From Paramacrobiotus metropolitanus (taxonomy: Eukaryota; Tardigrada; Eutardigrada; Parachela; Macrobiotidae), in contig NW_026570282.1 of the NCBI RefSeq assembly GCF_019649055.1, positions 310,001 to 374,000 on the forward strand: a stretch of DNA of 64,000 bases, read 5' to 3'. Position 1 is the stretch's first letter; every line of letters starts with the position of its first letter. Both the position numbers and the translations under genes were made by a program. Shown in pieces: positions 25,112 through 37,170 of the stretch. The notes beneath the pieces were generated by a model, which made no database searches, was not told where the DNA came from, and saw nothing but the letters and a program-made list of their open reading frames with translations.

Positions 25112-26597
25112 ATGGCGCAAGTATTTCCTGCACAGCGCAACTTCAAGTTTTCCTCCAGCTTGATGAATCTAAAGGTAAATTTTGCCGACTTATAACTTGG
25201 TAGAGTCTACCAACTAGAAGTCTACCAGGTAGACTTCTAGTTACCCTCCATTCTCCAGATAGGTGGAGAGTTAAAATGAAGAGGAGAATTTGAAAATTAT
25301 TAATTTAGCTGTTGCTACTGGTAAAAAATCGCAGAAAATTCATACATTCGTTCATCTGCTCTAGAATATCAGTACCTGCTGTGATACAGTATCCCTCGAT
25401 ATGCAATATGCACTAAACTGATTTGTAGTTCATGAAACGTTCCGAAGAAACAGAAACGAAAAACCCACTCAGCGATCGCGAAAGGACAAAATCGAAGGCA
25501 GGCCCTGCTTTAACTCAATTGGAAGCGAATCGCAGAGAGATGGAGGCGCGAACTCAACTAGCGAAGTACGGACTAACCATGAGATAAGCGAAGAGTCTAA
25601 CCGTTATACGTATAACAAATATTTTAATGCGTAATTCGGCAAAGCTGTTAAAACTTGTGATAAGTATAAAGTATTTATTTTTTGTGTACCTCGTGTACAG
25701 TCCGTAGACAATTCATATAATTAATTAGCCATTTAGCTGGAATGATATGCCCCGGTCCCAAGTATCCAGAATCAGGTATCTGATTATTATTCGCAATTTT
25801 TCCAGTTATGTTGCCGTAGAAGAAGAGTTCAGCTTCTGTCGATTGTATGATTTGGTGAGCGGTCGATTTGATTTTCGGAAAAAGGATGATCCGGAAGATG
25901 CGACTTTGTCCAAAGTAAGTAATCGACAAGCGGCTTTTTGTTGATCCGTAATTAGTTCCAGGCGTAACATAATTATTTTGGGTTAGTGCTTTGTTTTCTG
26001 TGCGATCGAGGACTGGCATCCTGTACTTCAGTGAAATAAGTGGAAGTACTTTTAAAAAGAAAAAGCTAAACGATCTAGTAATTTTTCAAAGTTTGGGAGC
26101 ATATGCCTTATACTGTAACTGTTTACTTTGCTAAAGGGTAGCTCAAACTGATTTTGCGATGACAATGACATATATGGAAATACCGTAATACGGGTAGTAA
26201 TATAAAATATTTGAAGATTCCGGTAATTCACGGTATGGTACCGGTTTCACCGTTGAATGTTTATTTGTGCAGTACATTTTTTTTATTTTAATAGGATGCG
26301 GTAGAGGAAGAGAGGCGCAAAAGGTGAGAAAATACTTAATTCATAATTGGCATGTCGTTGTGGTAAAATATATTTCGCTCAATTAGGAATGAAGACGCTG
26401 AAGATGGAGAAATGCAGAGCGACGATGACAAAAAGGATCTTACAGAGGATGACGCTAGCGGACAGATCTCGAAATCTCAAGGTGGACGATATTTCACAGC
26501 TTATACCAAGAGCGCACGCTTTGCTGAAGCCCGGAAGCGGCGCCAAGGAAAAGATTCCAAACAAAGAAGAAAGCGAAATCGAAACAACGAGAACTGA
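25112..26597 (+). CDS. MPHOSPH6: M-phase phosphoprotein 6 (nuclear exosome cofactor MPP6)
   Basis: Five exons: 25112-25174, 25429-25565, 25806-25914, 26295-26323, 26387-26597, giving 182 residues. MPP6 binds the nuclear RNA exosome and supports 5.8S rRNA 3' trimming. The match is spread over the protein. Exon 1-2 give LMNLKFMKRSEETETK, close to the family's LLRMKFMQRxxxSETK; exon 3 gives EEEFSFCRLYDLVSGRFDF, close to EEQSFLLCEDLLYGRMSF; and the C-terminus is acidic then strongly basic (ARKRRQGKDSKQRRKRNRNN). Exon 1 is only 21 codons and was found by family context; its start MAQVFP is at 25112. The exon 2 donor (GTACGG) is weak but is the only in-phase choice I see. Convergent with MYG1, whose stop is 330 bp away. 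Confidence 0.85.
25212..25242. repeat. Perfect hairpin in MPHOSPH6 intron 1
   Basis: 15-bp arms (AACTAGAAGTCTACC and complement) with a one-base centre, 38 bp after the exon 1 donor. Confidence 0.85.
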
Positions 26598-26926
26598 ATT
26601 TATTGTTGAAGACAGAGTGGATTATTTGGCGGTATAATTAACAAAGACGTGTGGACAAGTCTTACATACGTTTTGGATCCTGATGCTCTTGGTCTTATTT
26701 TACTACTTTACATATTTTCGGCATTCGGTATAATAAGCTGTGATAAAACAACCCAACTTATGATTTAAAAAAGCAAATGTGGCATCATTTAATTCCACAA
26801 GTATTATGAAAACACTAATCATAAGCAAACAAAAGAAAGTAAACCAGGCAAACAATTATTTCAGTTCACCTTGTTACTACCTAGGAAAAAAAGGCAACCC
26901 GATCTTAACAGCGGAAACGTTGGTAA
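26598..26926. other. Convergent 3' region, MPHOSPH6 and MYG1
   Basis: 330 bp shared by the two 3'UTRs. AT-rich; nothing else seen. Confidence 0.6.
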
Positions 26927-28566
26927 TTACTGCATTGAGACACTGCTAGAAGGAATGGGTTCATTAATTTTTAAATTAGCATCTGAAGTTGCCAGATTAA
27001 GGGTTTTGCAGGCCATTGCCAGAGCACCGTCATACGTAGTATTTCCACCAATAAAACCCGAGTGATGTGCGAAGATACATCCCGGAATTCCGGACATTTG
27101 GGAAAGGGTTTCATTAATAAGGCCACGCCATGGTTCAGGTAAAGGCAAACTACATGAAAATTACAAACAGTGAATAGAAAATTTACAAAAAAATACTGCA
27201 ACACATTTTTCACGTGATTGCTCATAGCTAACCGTGTAATGAAAGAACCAATTGCGATAGGAACTGCTTGCACTCTCCAGTGCTGTTGGTCATCCTGGTA
27301 TAACACGAACTTTATTTGCTGTTCAGTATTAAGCTGCTGCTCCTGTTCCAGTTGGAGCAAATGATCCTGCCAAGGACACCCTCCAACCGGCAATCGCACG
27401 ATCTGTCCACTGGGATCGATCTGCAAGCGACATTAACTTTTTCTCCGTTTTGATAATTTCTATCAATCTGGCAAAAATGACTAACAGAATGCACCAAAAA
27501 ACTCTGGCTTTTTAGTTTTAATGGTCTTTCTGGCTCAAACCAAATTACACACTTCGAATCGCTTCAGCAGAGCATCTTCCACAATCTGCCGTGCCGGCAA
27601 CCATGACGTGCGATAAAAATCAATTTTATCACTGAATTCCGATCCAGTCAGTTGTACGGCTTGCATAAACCGTCTCTGAAATCGTAAAACAACTATAACA
27701 ACAAACAATCACTACTAAATCCGATTTGCGAAAAACAGCTCACAACTACTTTACGCACCTGCAAGTCTTCCGGTTGCACAGGTTCATTCCATCGCGGGTT
27801 AAACTTTTTGACACGACTACTCAATCCTGTATTTATTTGGTATCTACAAAATATGCATATTAATTTTTGAACATTTGCTGATTAAAGTTCCGTTGCATTA
27901 CGCAAGTGGTTTTTCGGACTGCTGCACGCCATTATCAATGGCATCGATTTCCATGATGAAGGTTTCATACACCTTGTCATAGATCAGTTCGATGTCTTTG
28001 GCATGTTTTTCATTGCGATTGTCCAACTGCAATAACTGGGCAATCACTCGCCGGCCAAAATGACAGAAAATCAGTCCTGCACTGCTTAATTTGATGGTCC
28101 ACGGCTTTTCAGGTTGGATACTGTTCATCGTGTCCTTAAAGCTTCGTTGGTGGTGATCGAAACGAAAGGCATCCTGATCGTACACACCGCCCACGTCCAC
28201 GAGAATATCACATTTCTTCCACACTTCCGGATCCCTTGAACTGTAATTACGAAAACTGTTTTCGTTACACCTATTTGCCTCGTATATGATAGTGAAGATG
28301 TAAAATTTGCTTATGTATTCTCTCCAAAACTAAAAATAAATCTGTTACTATCCCCACACAAACCCATAAAAAATTGCGGAACGCTAACTTTGTCTTTACC
28401 GAATGATTTCCGCGTTGGTGTACTCTGGAAGCTGCATTAACATGAAGCAAGCCAGTGCCTCATCGGCATGAAACACACCGGAATGGGTACCGATCTTACG
28501 GGGTCTCCCAGAAAAAATGCTGGAATGTCCGTTTGATGAAGTCGAATTTTCCTGCGAAGCCGCCAT
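26927..28566 (-). CDS. MYG1: MYG1 exonuclease
   Basis: Six exons in transcript order: 28566-28400, 28240-27902, 27843-27759, 27675-27553, 27420-27233, 27149-26927, giving 374 residues, the usual length. MYG1 is a DHH-like 3'-5' RNA exonuclease acting in nucleolus and mitochondria. Visible signatures: [17 protein letters not shown] (metal ligands), [58 protein letters not shown] and [16 protein letters not shown]. Every junction reproduces the family sequence across the splice, for example [16 protein letters not shown] chose the ATG at 28566, which gives MAASQENS. The same frame stays open upstream to about 28919 with a basic, mitochondrial-presequence-like composition but without an ATG, so an unresolved 5' exon could add a targeting peptide. 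Divergent from UTP6. Confidence 0.95.
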
Positions 28567-29328
28567 TTCCCGTAACGATCGAAACTTGCGAGTAGCAAAA
28601 CCGAAGAGCGACGAAGATCTTTGAGAAGATATTGTTACGGAGAAATTACGTTTCGGATAAATCAAAGACAATTCGACCACGTTGACACCGACCGATGTTG
28701 AATTACAATTTACTGGGTAAAAGGAATTTCGGGGATGGACATGGAATGCTCTACAAGGCACATTAAAGCCCCATGGAAGTGACGATCGCAGGGACTTTGG
28801 GGAATGGCATAGAAGGAGCTGAGCTTTGCCGAGGATATGCGAAGCCACCTTGCTTGTATTCCGCGCCGCGGTCTGATGATTATGGATAACGCGGTTGTAC
28901 TCATCCAGACAGAAAATTAAATTTCAAGGGTGAGTGAAATTACGTGAATTACAAGAACTTCGGGAAACAGAACTGCGCGGGTTCCCAATCTGCCGTTTCT
29001 TTGGGTTGCTTAAAGTAAAATTATTATATTGTTTAAGCAACTCAAGCCTCAAGGATGGTTGCTGCTTGTGTTCAGTTGTTCGACTAACCGCAACTTGGCG
29101 GCTGCTTAGTGAACAAGTTAACCGGCTTGGCATGTCGCTTTCGCATAGCGGAGTCTTTCGAGATCAGATGTGACTTCGAAAAACCGCTTGCGACTTGTCA
29201 CTTATTCCTTTTTTTGCGTGACGATTTTTAACTCTCCGGTTTGTTTGTTTTTTCAGTTTGAGTTGCACATCAAACGAACAATCGAGTGATTTTTAAGGAA
29301 TAACTTGTTCTTCGTGAGCTGAAGCATC
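28567..29328. promoter_or_regulatory. Shared divergent upstream region of MYG1 and UTP6
   Basis: 762 bp lie between the two start codons, so both promoters must be here. MYG1's possible longer leader occupies 28567-28919. I identified no specific factor sites. Confidence 0.5.
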
Positions 29329-32300
29329 ATGGCGGAGTTTGTGGACAAGCGTCTCGAGCGCGGACTTGGTGAACTAGAGCAGATGGTGCGTGTGGGTCTG
29401 TTCAGTGCGGAAGAACGCAAGTAAGTAACGTTTTCACTTTTCAGGAATCCGAATTGGATTGTGAGAAAAGACAGCAGTACAATAGCATTTCTTGTAGAGC
29501 CATTATTCAGAAGCGAAAAGGGCTCGAGTATCGCGTACAGCGCTATGAGAAATCTGTGGATGATCATCTCGAGTACATCAAGGTAAGACCTGACTGCGCA
29601 CTCAGCTTTGCTGGTCTTCCCGCTTTCCGTTCGAGTGATCTTATTATAAATTTTTTATTTTCGTTAACAGCATGAAATGAATTTTTTGGATCTGATCAAA
29701 CTGCGCCGCGCCGTAAGTGTATCGCGTTGTCGATAAATTTTTGACGAAATGCCAGTGTTTTTATTGAAAAGTGGCAGTCTTTTCTTCATATTTTAAGTTT
29801 TACATGTTTAATAGCGGCTCGGATATGCGTTGAAGTTCAGCGATATCGAAGGATCTATCGGCAAACGATGTCAAGCTAGACTTCAGGTAGATGTTTGGAA
29901 TTTCGTAGTATAGACAAAGTTTGGCTGTTTAGTTAATGCATCACCGCGAAGATTTTAAATAGCGTTTTACAACGTTTTGGTTTTAGCAAGCCGAACGGCG
30001 GTTTCCCGGTAGTATGGAAGTCTGGAGTCTTCATATCGAATTATGTAAAAAACTCAACTGGGGTCCTGTAGCCAGCGAAGTGTACACTCGGATGCTGCAA
30101 TTGCATTCTGACAAGCTCGGTAAATTTACCAGAGCACCCGACAGTTCTGATTGAAACTGCTCGCAGTCTTGCGCAGCTATAATGTTTATTTCAAATTCCG
30201 TTTTATGTTTTACTTGAACTAACGACTGATTTTGTAGATATTTGGAAACAAGCTGCGGATTTCGAGTTGGATTTTAATGGCTCGCCCGATAATGCGCGAA
30301 AATTGTGCTTGAAAGCGTTGAGGTGGCACGAAAAAAATCCTGACACATGGCGGCATGTGCGTGCCTGGTTAACATTTAACGGAAATTTGCTTCATGTCAT
30401 TTGTTTCCATTGTTATAATCGTATTTCTTTTGTAGCATTTAGCGATAGAAATGCGCATAGCGAAGAAGGTTTTCCAGCGGGCAGCCGTGTTGGATATTCC
30501 TGCCGAGCAGGTTGCCTCAGCGGAAGATGCGATTACCAGTGGGAAAGTAGCACTGCTAGTGGCGACGAATGCAATGGACACTATTAGGACATTAGACTTC
30601 GCATCTTCGCTATATGAGCAAGTATTGCGTTTCGGCTGTGAACCTGACGCTCCTGCCGAGTTATGGAAACCCGTTTCGGAAGGCATTATGCAGCATATGG
30701 AACAACAGTATTCCATGAATCCAGAATTCGCCTTGGAGCACGCTAAATTAATGTTGATGTCAGCGAAAATTTCCAAAAATCTAACGGAATACAGTCTAAT
30801 TAAAGCTGAAAGCGAAGCGTACGCTATAATGGATAAATTTATTGCGGAAAATGCTGTTGACAATATTCCTGTGGATGATATAACTGAAAGTGTTGCGGAT
30901 AGTACTACGGGTAAGATAACTGATTGCATTTTTTGTTTTTTATTTTGATACGGAGGATGAGGAGGTAGTTATTATTTACAGATACACAGATGTAGTACTA
31001 TTTATAAGTAATTGATTTTTTATCAATGTTATTGGAACAGGATTATACGGTAGTCTTTGTTTCTGAATTATTATATAAGTCCGTTCGTGTGTAAATTGAT
31101 TGAGATTTTCTTGTTGTGAATACACGATTTTGTGATACCATTTCGTTCGCTGTTGTATAAATTCTGTACTGTGTATCCAGTGGAAGAATATGTTTGTTTT
31201 TTCACTGCGTTGGTGACATTTTTTTCCGGGTCGTTGGCACTGAAGTGGTTAGCTTAATCTGAAATGTCTTATTAATTAATGACGAAAGAAGTACGGTGGT
31301 GTTACTACTTTCTTTTCTTGCTCATTGTAGAAAAATATTGGAGAGTTTATTTGAGATTTTTGGTTGAACTCCGCATGGACAGTATTCCCGTCGACTGGAT
31401 TGAGATTCAGCGCTTACGGTTCCAGAAAGCGGATACTATTTACCGCGAGGCTGACAAGCGCGGTTATCTTACGTTTGATAACTATTTATCATGGGTGCGT
31501 TTGACCACTTCAAAGAATTTTCTGTATGATTTGTACCATACTAATTTCAAATCTGAAAATGCAGGCCAAAATATGCGTTGAGAGGCGAAAGTTTACGGAA
31601 GCGTTGCAAATCATGAAAAAAGCAGAACACCAAGGTCCTTGCTCCGTCAACGATTACCATCGACTTATTTCGCTGTATGAAACATTACCAGATAAAAAAG
31701 ACAGCATTTTATTACTAATGCAGAAAGCGAGAAAGAAAATAATTGTGAAGGTAAGCCAAAAAATACTCGTGCGGTTGAGTGGAACGTTTAGCACAGAATT
31801 AAAAAATTTTTTCGGATTAGCGTTGAACAATTTTTCTGGGTTGCCTTTCACAGTCGATGTTTTGTTTTTTTAGGATATTGATTTCTGGCAGCATATGACC
31901 AAATGGGTTGTGGAGTTTTCGACGCAATCAGAATACGTTGAATCATTTTTTCGAGATGGATTGAAACAATCGAGACCAATTATTGCCTTTATTTCGATGG
32001 AATTCATACAATGGGCGTACAAAGCAAACGCTAGCAAAGGGCGAGCCATATACGCCGAAATCTGCAGTTTACCCGGTGTCTGCACTGAAGCATTTGTGAA
32101 GTGTGTTATTGCTGAAGAAGAACGGCTGAACGCTCCCGTTGCTGTTTTGCGGAAGCTGTATGAACAGAATCTGTTGAAGTTGGGCGTGGATTGTGTTGGT
32201 ATGATTAACATCGTGCACCGTTTATGGTAATACTGGAAATACATATACTTTTTTGCAGATTTGTGGATTGGGTACCTAAATCTGGAGTCTACTCACAAAG

Positions 32301-32422
32301 ATGGTGATCCCATGAAATGTGTTGACATAGCTTGGAGAGCGAAACGTGCTCTACGGTCCGATTTGGTGACATTGTTTGTTACTATGTCTGATTTAGTAAT
32401 AAACAATACTAGCCCAAGATGA
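29329..32422 (+). CDS. UTP6: U3 snoRNA-associated protein 6 (SSU processome, HAT repeats)
   Basis: Eleven exons: 29329-29420, 29498-29582, 29671-29712, 29815-29886, 29987-30119, 30238-30356, 30436-30910, 31331-31494, 31565-31750, 31874-32198, 32259-32422, giving 618 residues (human about 597). UTP6 is part of the UTP-B complex needed for pre-18S rRNA cleavage in the nucleolus. The N-terminus matches closely (RLERGLGELEQMVRVGLFSA, then AIIQKRKGLEYRVQRYEKS, LRRARLGYALKFSDIE), followed by half-a-TPR (HAT) units such as VWSLHIELCKKLNWGPVASE and DIWKQAADFELDFNGSPDNA. The last exon (DLWIGYLNLESTHKDGDPMK) fits the family's C-terminal HAT repeat. The middle (about residues 180-340) is poorly conserved, as in other species. 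The 420-bp intron 30911-31330 is the longest. Confidence 0.93.
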
Positions 32423-32919
32423 CTTCGAGGAGCAGTCGTGTTGTATTTATACAGTAGTAATATCTGAAGTGTTTGTTCTAGTACTTTTTTTATTGTTAAA
32501 AAGCCCGTTTTTTGCAATGGTGAATGTAAATCAAAATTTTATTAAAAAATTTAATGACATGTATAGTAAATGCAAGTATCCTTGTTGTCCGGATAACACT
32601 TTCTTTTGCGCTTTAGCGTTGCTGATATAGCGTAACAATATTTGCATACTGCTTAAAAAAAGATTTCATTACCAACACCGAATGAAGAAAAACTTTGTCC
32701 AGTAAGAAATTTTGAGCGATCAGATTTCATGCCAACGTCAGTCAAGGGTCGAATCGAAAAGCGGCTTCCGGTTGAGGCAATACTGACCGGTCGACGATCG
32801 CTTCGCTAACGAGTCTCGGAAATCACCGAAAAATTTACTCACCGCACCAGTGAGTGCTGGCGATGAAGCCATAATACGAGTATGTTGCACGATACCTCTC
32901 CCACAATGATTAGCTAGCT
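32423..32919. other. Intergenic, UTP6 to cadherin-like gene
   Basis: About 500 bp; no gene or repeat seen. Confidence 0.6.
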
Positions 32920-34579
32920 ATGTCTACCACAATCATCAATGCTGTGCTGATTACTGGGATTTTATTAACGAGAACTGTACGTCTGCTGCAGTTCAATAAC
33001 ACAAATTTCCAGCTCAATACGACATGCACGTTGAATGTACCTATCGGGACAGTAACAGCCAGCGGCAATCCACAGGATGTTGTGTACCAAATTTTCGGGA
33101 CACAGGATTTTGTGATCGACCGATATCGCGCGGACATCCGGATGGTAAAAAAACCAAAGGACGAAAGTCCGTTATTTTACATTACGGCACTGGCACCTAA
33201 TGGAAGCACTGCCACCACTGCGGTGGAAATCGAGCACAGCTGCCCAACGGTCAGTTTTGATGCTGTTTCCTATCACTTTTTCGCTCATCGCCGCGCTCCT
33301 GGTAGCGAAATCGGGGCTGTACAGGTAGTATTTTTCGAACCATTCATATTTTTGAACCATTTAAGTATTTTCCTTGTGTGATATATATGTACAGGCAAAC
33401 GGTGGCCGCAACGTAAAGTATTCGACCGATTCCGAAACGTTCACTGTGCACTTGGAAAGCGGAATTGTTACGACGAAAACTTTACTCCCGGTCGATGCGA
33501 CCTTTATCTTTTACGTAAAGGCTGTTGATCCAGGCGGCAACACTGATGTCGCCGAAGTGGTGGTGGAAGTCGCCGGATGCTACATGGATGTCAATCTCCG
33601 CCATGATCGTTACAACCTTGTGTTTGACAAGCGATGTTACAAGTTTTCAATGACCCGGTGCGATACTGGAACGGTAGTCGGGCAAATCTTGGTAAGGCAG
33701 TTCCATTAATTCGATTTCTGTAATTTTTCAAGGCGAAGAATAATTTAGGCAAAAGGATACCCAGAACCATCCTACGAATGTGCGGACACGCCATGCGACA
33801 TAACCGTGACCTCGGATGGATTTGTCGCACTGGTCCGGTACATTGAGCCGGGCTCGGTGTACAATTACAATATCGTGGCTGTCAATGGAAACCAATCCGA
33901 CAATAAAGACGTAGCATTTATTACCGTCGACACGAAGCGGTGTCCACCAACAACCACGACGACCACTACAACGACCACTACATCGACAACACCAACAACG
34001 ACTGCGACAACAACTACCGCAACAACGGTAACGACAACGATGACCTCAACGTCGACCACAACCACCGCACCGGCCACCACGTTAGTCACAGTCGCCCCAA
34101 CGAATACCGCGCTGTATTTTGATCAGCCAACGATGCTCAGCCCGACAATGCCGGATTTTCTGGATTTTGCCATGAATGCAAGCAGTACGATTAATCAGAC
34201 CATGACCACCACGGAATATTTAAACACGACGACGTCAGCTACGGATGAATGGCTCCCCGACAATTCCACTTTGGGAGACATATTTTCTTATGGCAATGAT
34301 ACCGGTGACGATGACTTTCCAAATTTTAATGGGACCTTGGAGCCGTTTTTGTTGTTCAACGGAACCGAGGAAGATGTGGGCAACGTGACAACCATAACGA
34401 CATCGCAGAATCCGTACATCGTCCACATGCATGTAACAACCGGGAATCGAACAAAAACCGTACGTCCGGTACGGTTGCATCCACAAAAAGCATTTCTAAA
34501 CCGAATTTTTGTTAAAAGTTCTAAGAATCAGGCCCAGTCACAGGCGCACCCAGATTTCCCAGGAATGGAAATTGTGTGA
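32920..34579 (+). CDS. Secreted protein, three cadherin-like repeats plus Thr-rich tail
   Basis: Three exons, 32920-33324, 33395-33691 and 33749-34579, all phase 0, giving 510 residues. A signal peptide (INAVLITGILLTRTVRLL) is followed by three repeats of about 90 residues. Each ends in a Cys and has the pattern Y/F-x-F ... G-x-x-I/V-G-x-V/I ... F-x-I ... A-x-x-x-x-G ... V-x-I-x-x-C, which resembles cadherin-like Ig folds. The usual calcium motifs (LDRE, DxNDN) are absent. Both introns fall at the same spot in the repeat, just after the G-x-(V/I)-(Q/L) strand. After repeat three comes a Thr-rich tract (about residues 285-325), then an Asn/Thr/Ser-rich region with many N-glycosylation sequons and a basic C-terminus. 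No membrane helix is present, so secretion into matrix is likely. Paralogue of its convergent neighbour. Function unknown. Confidence 0.82.
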
Positions 34580-34964
34580 AACGATTACTGGAAAAATGTT
34601 TCTTGGTTGTAAAATAAAACTACATAGTAAATAAATAATTATTACATGTATTGTACTAGATACCGCATATCAGATGTATAGCGTTATGGAAATTAAATTT
34701 AATTTCTTACAGAAGTACAGAATATTGTGGTGGGCCACTGGTGGCACGTAAAACGAAATAAAAAACACGGTAATACCAATATGTCGCGACTTTAACGGAC
34801 TTTGATTAGTAATATATATTAAATGGATGTCTTTTCGAAACCACACGTTACTTACAAGTCTTTACAAGTCATCTGTTTATCCAGTTTCAACATCAACAAT
34901 TCACATACATACATCGATCATAAAAAATATTTATACAGCTTTGCAAACCAGTCTCCACTACATT
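34580..34964. other. Convergent 3' region of the two cadherin-like genes
   Basis: 385 bp; presumably both 3'UTRs. Nothing else seen. Confidence 0.6.
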
Positions 34965-37170
34965 CTAGCAGCTGAACGTAACAACAACATTCTGAACGGC
35001 CGTCCCCGTCGTGCCGAACGCCCTAACCGGAATCGTGTACGTCCCCGAGGTTATCGCAGTCAGTAGTGACAACTGTCCCGTTGTCGAGTTGATGGTGAAC
35101 AGTGTACTGCCCCCGTCAATACCGTACGCCACCGCATTAGTCGCCGTTACCGTGCCCAGTGTTGATCCTGCCGTGCACGTGGTGACTGTCGTGGGCACGG
35201 TGGACGCGAAGGTAAAGGTCGTGGTACTACTGCCACCGCATGTTACCGTAATGATAACCGGGACGGAAGTGGATGCGCCCGTTGTGGCGTTGGTGGCCGT
35301 CACGGAGGTGTAGTATGTCCCGGCCGGCGGGGCATTCAGTGTGGAAATCAATCCGCTGGAGGAGATGGTGAATAAATTATTAGGCCCGGCAATGCTGAAC
35401 GTTGTCGCCCCGGAGGCGGTCACCTGCCCGATGACGGTGTTGGCGGTACACGAAGCCAGGGAGAAATTGTACGATGTCTGCCCGAAGGTCGGCGTGAAGC
35501 TGAACGAACCGGCAGTTGTGGTCGCGGTGGATGCCGATGCCGCTGTGGTCGTTGTGGTGGTGCTGGCCGTTGACGAGCATGTCGAATAATTGATCGACAC
35601 CGGCACACTGGTCGACACGCCGTTGTTGTTGTATGCCGTCACTGTCAGGGTGGCGATCGTGCCGGTCGGTACAGTGCCCACACTAGTGATGACACCCGTG
35701 GCGGAGTTTATGATAAAGTAGTTAGACCAGGCGCCGGTTTCTATGAAATATCCGGCGGCGTTGCTGGCCATGACGGTGCCGATAGTCTGACCGCCGGAGC
35801 AATTGGACTGGGTGAACGAGTACACTGACTGGCTGAATGACGGTGATGTATAGTTGAAAATGCAGTTGCCGTACAGGCATGTACTGTTGATGTAAAACGA
35901 GCCGGAACTGGTAGAGCTGGAGGAACTTGAGCTCGTCGCACAGCTGACCGTAATACCAACCGTGGTAGTGCTCGTCGTCGTGGTACTGCCGCTGGAGTTG
36001 TACGCGGCTACGACTATCGAATATGTTCCGGCACTCAAACCGCTAGTCAGTGTGATGGCCCCTAAAAAACATTACACAATTTAAAGAATTCACGAAACAA
36101 ATGACGCCACACTACCCTTTGTAAAACATCTCACCATAAATAAACTTATATAAATATATATTCATATATAAAAATTTTTATGATAAAACTGATAATGGAG
36201 ATTTATTGAAGTTGTTGCAAAAAGAATTAGCTTCACGAAGAATGTACCTGCAGAACTGACGGTGAATCCGCCGCTTCCACTTGTGATTCCATACGTGTTA
36301 GCCCCCGAACTTGACACCGTACACACCGCCGCACCGGAAGTACACGTACTGGTCGTGCAGGTGTATCCCGTTGAAAAGCTTCCGCTCTGTGAAGAGCTGC
36401 TGGAGGACGATGACCCGCCGTAACAAACCCCATCAAAACATATCGCACGGGCAATATTCGTCCCGCTGGCGGTATTAATCGTCCCGCTGCTGTTACTGAA
36501 GCAGACATTATTGAAGCACACCGTATTAATGGCATTCAGTGCCTGTTGGGTGGCGTTGCAGGCGATGGTCACCGGCACGACCGTGGCACCGTAGCTGTTA
36601 ATGGCCCGGTAATTAAAGGTGAAACTCTGGTAGATCGTGGTGGCAAGATTGATCTGCCCGGTCTGATAATTAACCGCCACGTTGGTGGAGGTCAGCGGTA
36701 AGTTAGCGTCCGCATCGTATGCGATACCGTTGGTGCCCAGACTGACGCCGAAGACATTGTTGTACCCATTGCTGCCGTAAAAATAACCGTTTCCGCTGAA
36801 CAGATTCGTGTTGACGGGATTCGTGGCTGTCAGGATGGCCACTAGTGCACCAGCTGTGCAATCGCCCATTGTAAAGCTGTATGTTGACTGGGCAAACTGT
36901 TAGGAAAGAGATTACATTAATAATACTGGTCAACTGTGTAATTACATTAATACTGGTCAACTTTACCTGCGGAGCATAGTTGTAATTGCTGTTACTTGTG
37001 TAAATGACCACTTGACGCTTGTCCACATGATGACTGTCTGAATTTTTTACCTAAAACGGTCAGCGTTAAGCAACAAAAAATTGTTGGAAAATTTTTAAAC
37101 GTCGTAGAGTTGGACTTACAGCGGAAACCACGGCCGTGCAAAGAAGAAGCTGAAAAACTGACCACCTCAT
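34965..37170 (-). CDS. Secreted Ser/Thr-rich protein, five cadherin-like repeats
   Basis: Four exons in transcript order: 37170-37120, 37050-36967, 36896-36248, 36061-34965, giving 626 residues. The 17-codon first exon is a clean signal peptide (MRWSVFQLLLCTAVVSA) split off by a phase-0 intron. The remainder is five repeats of about 75-110 residues. The last ones read C-T-A-x-(S/T)-x-(L/I)-G-(T/Q)-V-T-A, then (L/F)FTI(N/S)S, then G-x-(I/L)-S-x-L, then GTYxxxVxAxN, then VPVxITVxC, the same scheme as in the convergent gene but richer in Ser, Thr, Ala and Gly. The first two repeats are the most diverged and contain a Ser run. No calcium-binding cadherin motifs and no membrane helix. Likely a heavily O-glycosylated matrix or cuticle component (inference). 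The open frames on the opposite strand are shadows. Confidence 0.82.

Noticed and set aside
24730-25203. 157-codon open frame on the plus strand
   Set aside because: It has no ATG, no family resemblance and overlaps the first MPHOSPH6 exon in a different frame.
33865-34089. Minus-strand Val-rich open frame
   Set aside because: Antisense shadow of the Thr-rich tract in the plus-strand cadherin-like gene.
35011-35589. Plus-strand open frames rich in Val
   Set aside because: They are the antisense reading of the Thr/Ser-rich minus-strand cadherin-like gene.
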